Assembly: GCF_013284035.1 (NCBI RefSeq)
Contig: NZ_CP054141.1
Coordinates: forward strand, 3,844,001-3,908,000
DNA length: 64,000 nt
Source: Flavobacterium sp. M31R6
GTDB lineage: Bacteria > Bacteroidota > Bacteroidia > Flavobacteriales > Flavobacteriaceae
Direction: 5' to 3'
Position numbers and translations under genes: made by a program. Position 1 is the first letter of the stretch; each line of letters starts with the position of its first letter. The notes under the pieces were generated by a model. The model searched no databases. It was given only the letters and a program-made list of their open reading frames with translations, and had not been told where the DNA came from. Positions 26,653 to 34,528 of this stretch are shown here, piece after piece.

Positions 26653-27102
26653 TTATTCAACAAATACTTTCTCTTTGGTCACTTGATATACCTGAAGATA
26701 TTGCACCCCTTCAACACCGACATTCACATTATCGGATAACATCGCCAATGCTTTCTGCGTTGCTTCAAAAGCTTCCTTAGGATCATCATAGGTTCCCAGC
26801 TCCTTGTTTTCATTTACTGCATTTTCATTGAAATAACTGTATGTTCCTACTCCCATCAAAACCACAATAGATGCTGCTATAGACAACCATGCTATTTTTC
26901 TTTTTTTAGAAACTAGTAATACCTCATTTGTAAACTTTTGTTCTTTTGCTTCAGTAAAATACCCAAATAGTGGTCGGTATTGTTCTAAATGTGGCGCTAC
27001 ATTTGAAGAAGAAAAATAGTTTTTCAACACATTTTCTTCGGCAATACTTGTCTCTCCTTCAAAGTATTTTTCTAAAAGTGCTTCCATTTTATTGAACTCC
27101 AT
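26653..27102 (-). CDS. Putative anti-sigma factor, single membrane span
   Basis: This 149-residue protein has an N-terminal helical part (KMEALLEKYFEGETSIAEEN), one membrane helix (IAWLSIAASIVVLMGVGTYS, about residues 69-88) and a small periplasmic tail. It overlaps the upstream ECF sigma gene by 14 bases, the usual arrangement for sigma/anti-sigma pairs. No zinc-binding HxxxCxxC motif is present, so the anti-sigma role rests on topology and context. Confidence 0.65.
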   Translation of the reverse strand: MEFNKMEALLEKYFEGETSIAEENVLKNYFSSSNVAPHLEQYRPLFGYFTEAKEQKFTNEVLLVSKKRKIAWLSIAASIVVLMGVGTYSYFNENAVNENKELGTYDDPKEAFEATQKALAMLSDNVNVGVEGVQYLQVYQVTKEKVFVE

Positions 27103-27598
27103 AACTGTGTGTTTTAAACATATATTCTCTAATCGTTTTTCTTGCTCTTGAAAGTGCCACTCTCACGGCAGTTTCATTCATCTCTACTATTTTTGCGATT
27201 TCCGAAAATTCGCATTGTTCTATATCCCGTAACTGAATGATCAGTCGTTGTTGTTCCGGCAATTGGTCTATAATTTTTTCAACCCAATTTAAACTATCGT
27301 TATCTTCTACTTTTTTATCTAAGCTTGGTTCTCTATCTGTAAAATTATTATGTACAATTTTAAGATTACCCGCTCTTTTCGATTTTAACTGATCCAAACA
27401 ATAATTTTTGGTCATTGTCATTGCCACTGCCTCGACACTATTATACGATTCTAAACTTCCATTTTTACTCCATAATTTTACCAAAATTTCTTGAGTAGCA
27501 TCTTCTGCTTCCTCTGTGCTCACGAGTAATCGCTTGGCCAATCGAAAGAGTTTATCTTTGAATGGATTGATTAAAAGCACAAATTCATTTTGGTTCAT
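27089..27598 (-). CDS. ECF-type RNA polymerase sigma factor
   Basis: A 169-residue sigma-70 family factor with region 2 (FRLAKRLLVSTEEAEDATQE, then ILVKLWS) and region 4 (QLPEQQRLIIQLRDIEQCEF, then SEIAKIVEMNETAVRVALSR). It heads an operon with the putative anti-sigma gene and, after a repeat-containing gap, the DUF4252 pair. The DUF4252 proteins are the likeliest regulon members. Signal unknown. Confidence 0.93.
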   Translation of the reverse strand: MNQNEFVLLINPFKDKLFRLAKRLLVSTEEAEDATQEILVKLWSKNGSLESYNSVEAVAMTMTKNYCLDQLKSKRAGNLKIVHNNFTDREPSLDKKVEDNDSLNWVEKIIDQLPEQQRLIIQLRDIEQCEFSEIAKIVEMNETAVRVALSRARKTIREYMFKTHSYGVQ

Positions 27599-27644
27599 AA
27601 AACGGCTATATTAATTCGGTTATATAATCAAGACGATTCACAAT

Positions 27645-27693
27645 TATATTTGTTACAAAAAAAGTTTAATTTAAACTAAAGTTAGTATTTTTG
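27645..27693 (+). promoter_or_regulatory. Two -7 elements upstream of the S41 peptidase gene
   Basis: TATATTTG at 27645-27652 and TATTTTTG at 27686-27693 both match TAnnTTTG. The second is 29 bases before the ATG and is the likelier start. Confidence 0.5.
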
Positions 27694-27722
27694 CGTTCTA
27701 TACCTACAAATAAATTCTTAAC

Positions 27723-29171
27723 ATGAAGGCATCTTTCAAAATTACACTTTTATTATTCATAGCCCTTTTTACTTTTCAGAGTTGCGAAGACATGGACGAT
27801 GTTGCAGCTCCAGAGTACTTGGAGGTAAATGATTTTATCTGGAAAGGCCTCAATTTATATTATTTATGGCAAGCCGATGTTCCTAATTTAGCAGATACCC
27901 GATTTGCCAATCAAGCCGATTTAAATACATTCTTAAAAGGATATCCAGAACCAGAAGCTTTATTTGATGCGCTAAGAGTTGATAAATCGATCGATCGATT
28001 CAGTTGGATTGTAAGCGATTATCGAGAATTGGAAGGAATGCTACAAGGAACTACCAAAAATGACGGTGTAGATTTTGGTCTTTACCGTAAAGCTTCAGAT
28101 TCTAATGATATATTTGGTTGGGTACGTTATATCATACCCAATTCTGATGCTTCAACAAAAGACATTAAACGTGGTGCCATTTTTTATGGTGTAAATGGAA
28201 CTCAACTTACAGTAAGCAATTACCAAACCTTATTATTAAATGCAGAAAACTACACTTTAAATTTAGCTGATTATAATAATGGTCAAATTACGCCTAACGG
28301 AAAATCGGTAACATTAACAAAAACAGAACTTTCCGAGAATCCAATTTTAATAAACAATGTAATTGAAACTGGAGGCCATAAAATTGGATATCTTATGTAT
28401 AACGGATTTTATCCAAACTATGATTCGCAATTGAATGAGGCTTTTGGTTCATTAAAATCACAAGGTATTACCGATTTAGTTTTAGATTTAAGATACAATG
28501 GTGGCGGCTCTGTACAAACAGCAACACGTTTGGCCAGCATGATAACAGGGCAATTTACCGATAAAGTATTTTCTAAACAAAGATGGAATGACAAAATCAA
28601 TGCTTATTTCGAATCCGAAGACCCAAGCGCATTGAATAATTTATTTACAAGCAGTATTGAAGGCACAGCGGTAAACAGCTTAAACCTTACCAAGGTTTAC
28701 ATCTTAACAACAAAAAGCACTGCTTCTGCAAGCGAACTGGTAATCAATGGTTTAAAACCTTATATCGATGTGGTTCAGATTGGAGATATAACTACAGGAA
28801 AAAATGTAGGATCTATAACCATTTATGACTCACCTACTTTTGGAAAAGAAAACAGAAATCCACATCATCGTTATGCAATGCAGCCTATTGTTCTAAAAAT
28901 TGTAAACGCTGATGATTTTGGTGATTATTTTAATGGCTTAACACCAACATATTCTTTAAAAGAAAACATAATCAATTTGGGTGTTTTAGGTACTTCTTCA
29001 GAACCTCTTTTGAGTACTGCCATTGGAAAAATTACTGGAACTGCCAAAATGGTTAAAAAAACTACAGGAAAACAATTCCCTTATTTTGAAGATTCAAAAT
29101 CAATTAATGGAGTACAAAACCAAATGTATGTTGACAAAGTACCAGCGGGATTGTTAAGATCTTTAGAATAA
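27723..29171 (+). CDS. S41-family C-terminal-processing-type peptidase, lipoprotein
   Basis: The 482-residue protein has a lipobox signal (LFTFQSC). A PDZ-like middle follows (IKRGAIFYGVNGTQLTVSNY), then the S41 catalytic core: GHKIGYLMYNGFY, DLVLDLRYNGGGS, TTKSTASASELV with the nucleophilic Ser (near residue 340), and ITTGKNVGS with the partner Lys. It should be a periplasm- or surface-facing serine protease. Members of this Bacteroidota subgroup lack the long helical frame of CtpA. Monocistronic, ending at a clear terminator. Confidence 0.88.
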   Translation: MKASFKITLLLFIALFTFQSCEDMDDVAAPEYLEVNDFIWKGLNLYYLWQADVPNLADTRFANQADLNTFLKGYPEPEALFDALRVDKSIDRFSWIVSDYRELEGMLQGTTKNDGVDFGLYRKASDSNDIFGWVRYIIPNSDASTKDIKRGAIFYGVNGTQLTVSNYQTLLLNAENYTLNLADYNNGQITPNGKSVTLTKTELSENPILINNVIETGGHKIGYLMYNGFYPNYDSQLNEAFGSLKSQGITDLVLDLRYNGGGSVQTATRLASMITGQFTDKVFSKQRWNDKINAYFESEDPSALNNLFTSSIEGTAVNSLNLTKVYILTTKSTASASELVINGLKPYIDVVQIGDITTGKNVGSITIYDSPTFGKENRNPHHRYAMQPIVLKIVNADDFGDYFNGLTPTYSLKENIINLGVLGTSSEPLLSTAIGKITGTAKMVKKTTGKQFPYFEDSKSINGVQNQMYVDKVPAGLLRSLE

Positions 29172-29239
29172 TAAAGCATTGTTAGAAACGATAAATTATT
29201 TTCATTTCTAACCAAATTAAAACAAACAAACTCAATCAA

Positions 29240-29273
29240 AAAAAGGCTTTCATCACTGAAAGCCTTCTTTTTT
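29240..29273 (+). terminator. Terminator of the S41 peptidase gene
   Basis: AAGGCTTTCA (29243-29252) pairs with TGAAAGCCTT (29257-29266) and is followed by a T run. Confidence 0.8.
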
Positions 29274-29389
29274 CAAAAAACAATTACCTAATACGTTAAT
29301 TAAGCCAATAGAAATACCACAAACTATTAAACCCACAACCGTATTATAATAAAAACTATTAGACTAAAAAAATTGACTAAGAGTATAAA

Positions 29390-30487
29390 TTAATCATTAA
29401 AATAGAAACCCGCTGGAATAACTCCAACTGAGAATGTTTTTTCTAATGTACCAATTGATGGTGAGGTCAATGCATAAACATAAACTTTTCCATTGTGGGT
29501 GTAATCTCCTGCATCACCAACGTAGATATGGTTTCCGTGTACTGCAAAACTATACACTCCGTAAACTCCTTGAGCCGTAGTACTAAATGCTGAAGTTGTC
29601 GGCAATGCTGTTTCCGTTGCACTCATTTTATAGATATCAGAATCGATAGTGTAATAAACATCACTTCCGTTCAATACCAAATTCGATAAATGCTTAGTAG
29701 CATCCGAATAAGCAATTGTGCTTGTCACTGCATTCGTAGCTAAACTTACTTTTACAATTTTACCTGCAGTTTCTGTCAAAGGTGCACTCACATAACTTGG
29801 ATTTCCAGCACATGATACCCACAAAGTTCCGTCTTTTATCTCCATATTTTCTGGAACATCCCCAACAGTTATTTTAGTCGAAACAACATTTGAAGTTGCA
29901 TCAATAACCGAAATTTTGTTTCCATAACTATATCCTCCTTTATGGGCCACGTATAATTTTCCAGAGTTTGCTATAATTCTTTCAGGTCCTTCCACAACTG
30001 GAATTGAAGTTGATACTTTATTTGTAGTTAAATCGATTACAGCCACATAATCGTCAGTAGCAACACTTCCATCACCCCAATTGGTAACATATCCTTTACC
30101 ATTTGCAAAAGCAATATATCTTGGATTCTTCAATCCAGAGTTTATCGTTGCAACACTCTTTAAGGTATAACGATTTACGATTTCTATTTTGTTGCTTGCA
30201 TTCAAAACGATATAAGCAAATTCATTATTGAAACCAACATCTTGTCCTGTGTCACCCAATGTTATTGAAGGATTTACTACCGAAAAAATATCATTTTGGG
30301 CAATTGAAAAATCTGAGGAAACATAAGAAACCGAAGCATCATTATGACCAAATCCTCCTTGGTTCAAAATCAAGAATCCATTGTCATAACTTCCCAATGG
30401 AGTGTCTTCATTCGTGTCATCATTGGTACACGAAACAAAAAACAACGAAAAAATTAACGCTATTAAAACTAGTTTACTGAAATTCAT
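29390..30487 (-). CDS. BtuG-like YVTN beta-propeller surface lipoprotein
   Basis: The 365-residue protein has a lipobox (LFFVSC). Repeated propeller blades follow, such as FAYIVLNASNKIEIVNRYTL, DYVAVIDLTTNKVSTSI and ISVIDATSNVVSTKITVGDV. It is 4 bases downstream of the riboswitch-controlled TonB receptor. In Bacteroides, BtuG is a seven-bladed propeller lipoprotein that captures cobalamin at the surface and hands it to BtuB. The fold, anchor and gene order here match that system, so a B12-binding role is a strong inference. Confidence 0.75.
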   Translation of the reverse strand: MNFSKLVLIALIFSLFFVSCTNDDTNEDTPLGSYDNGFLILNQGGFGHNDASVSYVSSDFSIAQNDIFSVVNPSITLGDTGQDVGFNNEFAYIVLNASNKIEIVNRYTLKSVATINSGLKNPRYIAFANGKGYVTNWGDGSVATDDYVAVIDLTTNKVSTSIPVVEGPERIIANSGKLYVAHKGGYSYGNKISVIDATSNVVSTKITVGDVPENMEIKDGTLWVSCAGNPSYVSAPLTETAGKIVKVSLATNAVTSTIAYSDATKHLSNLVLNGSDVYYTIDSDIYKMSATETALPTTSAFSTTAQGVYGVYSFAVHGNHIYVGDAGDYTHNGKVYVYALTSPSIGTLEKTFSVGVIPAGFYFND

Positions 30488-30491
30488 TTTA

Positions 30492-32339
30492 TTAAAATTT
30501 AAAGGTTAGGTTGATTATAAAATTTCTTCCCGGCATATAATGTTGGGAAATGCTTTGATAATTTTGATTAAAAAGGTTCAATGCCTGCAAACCGATTTTA
30601 CACGTTGATTTCTTTCCTAAATCATAATAGACACCCAGATTGGAAACCCAATATTCTTTGACTAAATGATATTTTTGGGAAGGTGTTGTGACTGCTCCAT
30701 TAAATAAAAACTGGTACGTCACAGCTATTTTTTTATACGAATACGAAACATTCGAATTGAATTTATGATATGGAACATAGATTAATTGTTCTCCAGTTTC
30801 TACGTTTTCGGAAACGGTATAAGCATAACTTGCATTTAGTGCCAAATTATTTTTCCCATACGTATTGGACCAACCCAAATTCGTTTCGGAACCATAGCTA
30901 TTTACCCTATCAATATTTTCGGGTGTCCAATTACTTCCATCCAAAGGAGCCCAACGAATCAGGTCGCTTATTTTTATGAAATAAATTGTTTCGGACAAAG
31001 TGATTTTTTTATATGTAAAAACATTTCCAACCTCAGCCTGATAAGAACTCTCCGGTTTTAAATTAGGATTTCCCCCCGTTTCCCAATACAAATCATTGAA
31101 AGTCGGAATCCTGAAATTTTTGGAAAGATTGATTTTTAAATTATAAAAGGAATTGAAAACATAAGAGGAACCCAATGAGAATAAAAATGGGCTATCATAA
31201 TCTGAACTCGCCTCTTTACGGAAACCTAACTCATTTTGCCATTTTTCATTATGTTGTTCAACTGCTTTGATCGCAATCGCACCAATTTGTCTGGTATTAT
31301 CTCCAAAACTAGTACCAAAACCCTTTGTCCGATTGTAATCTAAAATTCCATTAAGCTTTATAGATTCTAATAATTGGTAACCAAAATCCATTTTGGCAAT
31401 AAGCGATTCTGATTTTCCAAAACTAAAATCATCGCTGTCGATATTCTCAAAATATTGATATTGTTCTGTGAGATACGCCACTTTATAATTACTACTGAAA
31501 CTATTTTTGGTCGTTGAATATTCTAAAAGGTTTCGGCTAAAAGTATTCACGTATTTTGTTTTCGAATCCGATTCGGATATCAAAGAAAGATTCCTGTCCG
31601 TGTTTGAGGATTGACTGTAAAAGGTAATGATAGAATTGGGATTTACTTTGTAACCTACATTGGCATACAAATTAGTCGTTGCATATTGCCCGTTTTCATT
31701 TTTTCGCTGAGTTCCATCCCAAGTATATTGGTTTATGTACGGATAATCATTATCCGAACTGTTTCTGGAAAACCCGACTTGAGTACTCCATTTTTTGTTG
31801 GAAAGAATCATTTTATAATTGACCCCAATGGTATTGAAACTACCATAATCCAATCGCAAATCATTTTCGAATTTATTTTTAAAAACCAAATCATTACTTA
31901 AATGGACGGTTCCTCCAATGGCGCCACTTCCATAACTCACACTTCCTCCACCCGCTTTTATGCTAATGGTATTAAAATCGGGAGCGGTGAATGTATTGAA
32001 ATCGGCACTACCGTTGAGTTGGGAATTAACATTTATACCATTCCAAATTACGGCCGTTTGCGAAGCTGTAGTCCCCCTAAAAGAAACGGTTGAAAGCATT
32101 CCACGTCCGTATTCCTTGAAATACAACACACTGTTATAATTCAATAAATTGGAAAGTGAAGATTGGTTTTTATTAATAACCGAATCATTAAGAATCTGGA
32201 TGGATTGTGACTTATTGCCTGAATACAACGTACGGTCAGAAACAATAACTTCTTTTAAATTGGTTATAGAGTCATTTTGCGCCGAAATCAATTGGCACAT
32301 TAACAAAGAAAGGGCAAATATTAGTTTTCTTAAAGTCAT
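30492..32339 (-). CDS. btuB: BtuB-like TonB-dependent cobalamin receptor
   Basis: This 615-residue outer-membrane receptor starts at the ATG at 32339 (TLRKLIFALSLLMCQLISAQ signal). An open frame from 32420 would run through the riboswitch and is rejected. The plug includes LKEVIVSDRTLYSGNKSQSI, MLSTVSFRGTTASQTAVIWN, GINVNSQLNGSADFNTF and GGGSVSYGSGAIGGTVHLSN. The barrel ends with LNLFNQNYQSISQHYMPGR, then NFIINLTFKF, a C-terminal aromatic. Length is in the BtuB range (about 600). The cobalamin riboswitch directly upstream and the BtuG-like partner downstream make B12 or cobinamide the likely substrate. Confidence 0.88.
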   Translation of the reverse strand: MTLRKLIFALSLLMCQLISAQNDSITNLKEVIVSDRTLYSGNKSQSIQILNDSVINKNQSSLSNLLNYNSVLYFKEYGRGMLSTVSFRGTTASQTAVIWNGINVNSQLNGSADFNTFTAPDFNTISIKAGGGSVSYGSGAIGGTVHLSNDLVFKNKFENDLRLDYGSFNTIGVNYKMILSNKKWSTQVGFSRNSSDNDYPYINQYTWDGTQRKNENGQYATTNLYANVGYKVNPNSIITFYSQSSNTDRNLSLISESDSKTKYVNTFSRNLLEYSTTKNSFSSNYKVAYLTEQYQYFENIDSDDFSFGKSESLIAKMDFGYQLLESIKLNGILDYNRTKGFGTSFGDNTRQIGAIAIKAVEQHNEKWQNELGFRKEASSDYDSPFLFSLGSSYVFNSFYNLKINLSKNFRIPTFNDLYWETGGNPNLKPESSYQAEVGNVFTYKKITLSETIYFIKISDLIRWAPLDGSNWTPENIDRVNSYGSETNLGWSNTYGKNNLALNASYAYTVSENVETGEQLIYVPYHKFNSNVSYSYKKIAVTYQFLFNGAVTTPSQKYHLVKEYWVSNLGVYYDLGKKSTCKIGLQALNLFNQNYQSISQHYMPGRNFIINLTFKF

Positions 32340-32387
32340 AATTTCTGAACCTTTTTTCCCGAAAGTTCGATATTCGTTAAGAAAAAA

Positions 32388-32635
32388 GGCAGGTCTCCTG
32401 GCTTGCGTCTTGTTGTTCACCTTCCCATCTCGTTTTTAGAACGAGACAGTGGCATTGTAGATAACAACAAGCTTGATAGCTTACAGTTGCGGGAACAGCG
32501 CAAGATTTTTGAATTTTGATGTCTGATACTTGATTTCAGAAGTTAAATTCTGAAATCAAAAATCGTTAATCAGCAATCTTCAATCACTTGCTTCCCTTTT
32601 AATGTGTTTTCGTAAAAAGTAAAACACAACCTTAA
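32388..32635 (-). promoter_or_regulatory. Cobalamin (AdoCbl) riboswitch
   Basis: On the minus strand the leader has the B12-box core CTGTTCCCGCAACTGTAAGC (32511-32482 area), GCCACTG, GGGAAGGTG and the closing GCCAGGAGACCTGCC (32402-32388). The 5' part has AAGGTTGTGTTTT pairing with AAAACACATTAAAAGGGAAG. It begins about 296 bases and ends 49 bases before the btuB-like start. High cobalamin should repress the receptor and its lipoprotein partner, by analogy with known switches. The exact 5' boundary is approximate. Confidence 0.92.
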
Positions 32636-32688
32636 TTCGGGTGCAAATATTGCAAAAATGAATTTAAAAATCCTAGAGTTTTATTTTT

Positions 32689-32696
32689 TATATTTG
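32689..32696 (+). promoter_or_regulatory. -7 promoter element TATATTTG of the toxin-antitoxin operon
   Basis: A perfect TAnnTTTG match 17 bases before the antitoxin ATG. It is close to the 5' end of the divergent riboswitch. Confidence 0.55.
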
Positions 32697-32713
32697 TACT
32701 AAACAATTTCATT

Positions 32714-32926
32714 ATGGAAACTTTTATCATACATCCAAAGAACAATGAGGAGAAAAAAGTGGTCAAAGCTTTTCTTGAAGCATTGAAAATAAAGTTTGAA
32801 AACCAAACGACTGATTCAGCAGAAAGTCCTTATGATCCAGATTTTGTTGCTATGGTTGAAGAAAACAGAGAAGATTATAAAGCTGGAAAAGGTATTAAGG
32901 TTGATTTAGATGATATATGGAAATAA
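32714..32926 (+). CDS. Antitoxin of a YoeB-type module (DUF2683 family)
   Basis: A 70-residue acidic protein opening ETFIIHPKNNEEKKVVKAFL, the pattern of DUF2683 antitoxin-like proteins. A flexible acidic C-terminal part (NREDYKAGKGIKVDLDDIWK) should wrap the toxin. It precedes and overlaps the toxin gene by 10 bases, the standard antitoxin-first order. It likely represses its own promoter. Confidence 0.8.
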   Translation: METFIIHPKNNEEKKVVKAFLEALKIKFENQTTDSAESPYDPDFVAMVEENREDYKAGKGIKVDLDDIWK

Positions 32927-33180
32927 TTTTCGTTCCAAAATCTAAATCCCATTTAGACTATTTCAAAAAGACAAATAACCAAATCGTTTTAAAGAAAATC
33001 AAACAGATTTTGGTATCCATTCAGGAAACCCCATACGAAGGAATTGGAAAACCTGAACCATTAAAACATAATTTATCAGGGTTATGGAGTAGAAGAATTA
33101 ATCTGGAACACAGATTAGTTTATGAAATATTCGAAGATGATTCTATTATTTTAATCCATTCTTTAAAAGGGCATTACTAA
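32917..33180 (+). CDS. YoeB/Txe-family mRNA interferase toxin
   Basis: This 87-residue protein matches YoeB across its length: SKSHLDYFKKTNNQIVLKKI, TPYEGIGKPEPLKHNLSGLW, SRRINLEHRLVYEI, and the C-terminal IHSLKGHY. The catalytic set of YoeB (Glu in KPEPL, Arg in EHRLVY, final His-Tyr) is present, so it should be an active ribosome-dependent RNase. It lies between the btuB-like operon and the cob genes and could stabilise this locus. Confidence 0.92.
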   Translation: MEIIFVPKSKSHLDYFKKTNNQIVLKKIKQILVSIQETPYEGIGKPEPLKHNLSGLWSRRINLEHRLVYEIFEDDSIILIHSLKGHY

Positions 33181-33195
33181 AAATCACTATCTTTT

Positions 33196-33732
33196 TTAAA
33201 TCTCAATTTTAATCACAGCACCGTAATCCAATGACGTTTTAAAAGCTTCCTGCAGAGGGAGATTATTTATTTTGCACAAAATACTTCGAATAACTCCAGA
33301 ATGCGCAACAATAATAATCGGCTTTGAATGTCCTTTCGAAATATCATTATCCAAAAATTCGCGAACCCTATAATCCAAATCCACGAATGATTCTCCATTA
33401 GGCACATTTACGGTGACAAAATCTTCCATCCAAGGATCTAAAACTTCACGAGGGATATCATCCCAACTTTTTAGCTCCCAATCCCCAAAATGCATTTCCA
33501 TCAATCTTGAATCCTCAATAATGGAATCGATTTGAGTATTTTCTTTGATATGCTTGGCCAAAATAGCACATCGATGCAACGGACTGGAATACAAAATAGC
33601 ATCTTGTGGTAATTGACTTAGAATCGATTCAAAAATAGCATCGAAAGGTTCGCGAATCCCAACATCACTCTGACCGTAGCAAATTCCTTTTTCACAAACC
33701 GTCTCGGTATGACGGACTAAATAAACTTCCAT
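33196..33732 (-). CDS. cobC: Alpha-ribazole phosphatase-like histidine phosphatase
   Basis: The 178-residue enzyme is a phosphoglycerate-mutase-fold phosphatase: LVRHTETVCEKGICYGQSDV with the catalytic His, YSSPLHRCAILAKHI, MHFGDWELKSW and IIVAHSGVIRSIL. The G-x-CYGQ/D-x-D region after the RHGE-like motif is typical of CobC. CobC removes the 5'-phosphate in the last step of nucleotide-loop assembly. It overlaps cobS by 16 bases in a run cobU, bluB-cobT, cobS, cobC. Confidence 0.88.
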   Translation of the reverse strand: MEVYLVRHTETVCEKGICYGQSDVGIREPFDAIFESILSQLPQDAILYSSPLHRCAILAKHIKENTQIDSIIEDSRLMEMHFGDWELKSWDDIPREVLDPWMEDFVTVNVPNGESFVDLDYRVREFLDNDISKGHSKPIIIVAHSGVIRSILCKINNLPLQEAFKTSLDYGAVIKIEI

Positions 33733-34514
33733 ATTCCAATAATTGACAGATAAAAAATCACTTCACAAACCTGTTGTGTTGCTCCTAGGCAATCTCCTGT
33801 ATAGCCGTCAATCCATTTTTGGAAATAACGAGCAAGGAAGAAACGGGCAATAAAAACGGGAATTAAAGCCAATACTAATTGCCATTGAAAAAACGACAAA
33901 ACCACAAGAGGCAACAAGCCAAAAAACGCAGCTCCAATTACTTCTTTCCAAGTGAAATTCTGAGCAATTGGTTTGCTTTTGCTCGACGCATCTTCTCTTG
34001 AATATTGATGTGTAAAAACTATGGAGATTGCCGCTAATCGACTTATCGAATGAGCAGAAATAAAGAGGAGAAGATTGCAGACGGCAGATTGCAGATTAAT
34101 AATTTCTGATTTGGAAACTAGACTAAAAACAGCTTCAAATTTCAATAAAAAAAGTAACACTAAACCAATAGCTCCATACGCTCCAATGGTACTATCTTTC
34201 ATTATCATAAGGATCTTTTCTTTGGTCCAGCCACCTCCAAAACCGTCGCAAACATCAGCAAAACCATCTTCGTGAAATGCTCCCGTAGTCAAAATTCCAG
34301 CAATTATGGATAGTATCAAAGCTATTTCTACTGAAAACACAATCGATGCTAAATAATAAACTCCGAAACAAATTCCGCCAACTATCCAACCAATTAAAGG
34401 AAAATAGCGAGATGCTTTGTTTAAATAATCAGGATTGTGGTCGATGTTTTTGGGACACGGAATTCGGGTGTAAAACATTAGAGCCGTGAAAAATATATGT
34501 AATTGTTTCTTCAT
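33717..34514 (-). CDS. cobS: Cobalamin synthase (adenosylcobinamide-GDP ribazoletransferase)
   Basis: This 265-residue integral membrane enzyme opens with FFTALMFYTRIPCPKNIDHN. It carries the CobS signature TGAFHEDGFADVCDGFGGGW, whose acidic residues bind metal, then KILMIMKDSTIGAYGAIGLV. It ends GYTGDCLGATQQVCEVIFYL. It joins AdoCbi-GDP to alpha-ribazole (phosphate) at the inner membrane. It is followed directly by the bluB-cobT gene upstream and overlaps cobC downstream. Confidence 0.95.
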   Translation of the reverse strand: MKKQLHIFFTALMFYTRIPCPKNIDHNPDYLNKASRYFPLIGWIVGGICFGVYYLASIVFSVEIALILSIIAGILTTGAFHEDGFADVCDGFGGGWTKEKILMIMKDSTIGAYGAIGLVLLFLLKFEAVFSLVSKSEIINLQSAVCNLLLFISAHSISRLAAISIVFTHQYSREDASSKSKPIAQNFTWKEVIGAAFFGLLPLVVLSFFQWQLVLALIPVFIARFFLARYFQKWIDGYTGDCLGATQQVCEVIFYLSIIGIWKFI

Positions 34515-34528
34515 ATTTAAAATTAAAT

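Noticed and set aside
32340..32420. N-terminal 27-residue extension of the BtuB-like receptor
   Set aside because: It would translate the 3' end of the cobalamin riboswitch. The ATG at 32339 gives a proper signal peptide.
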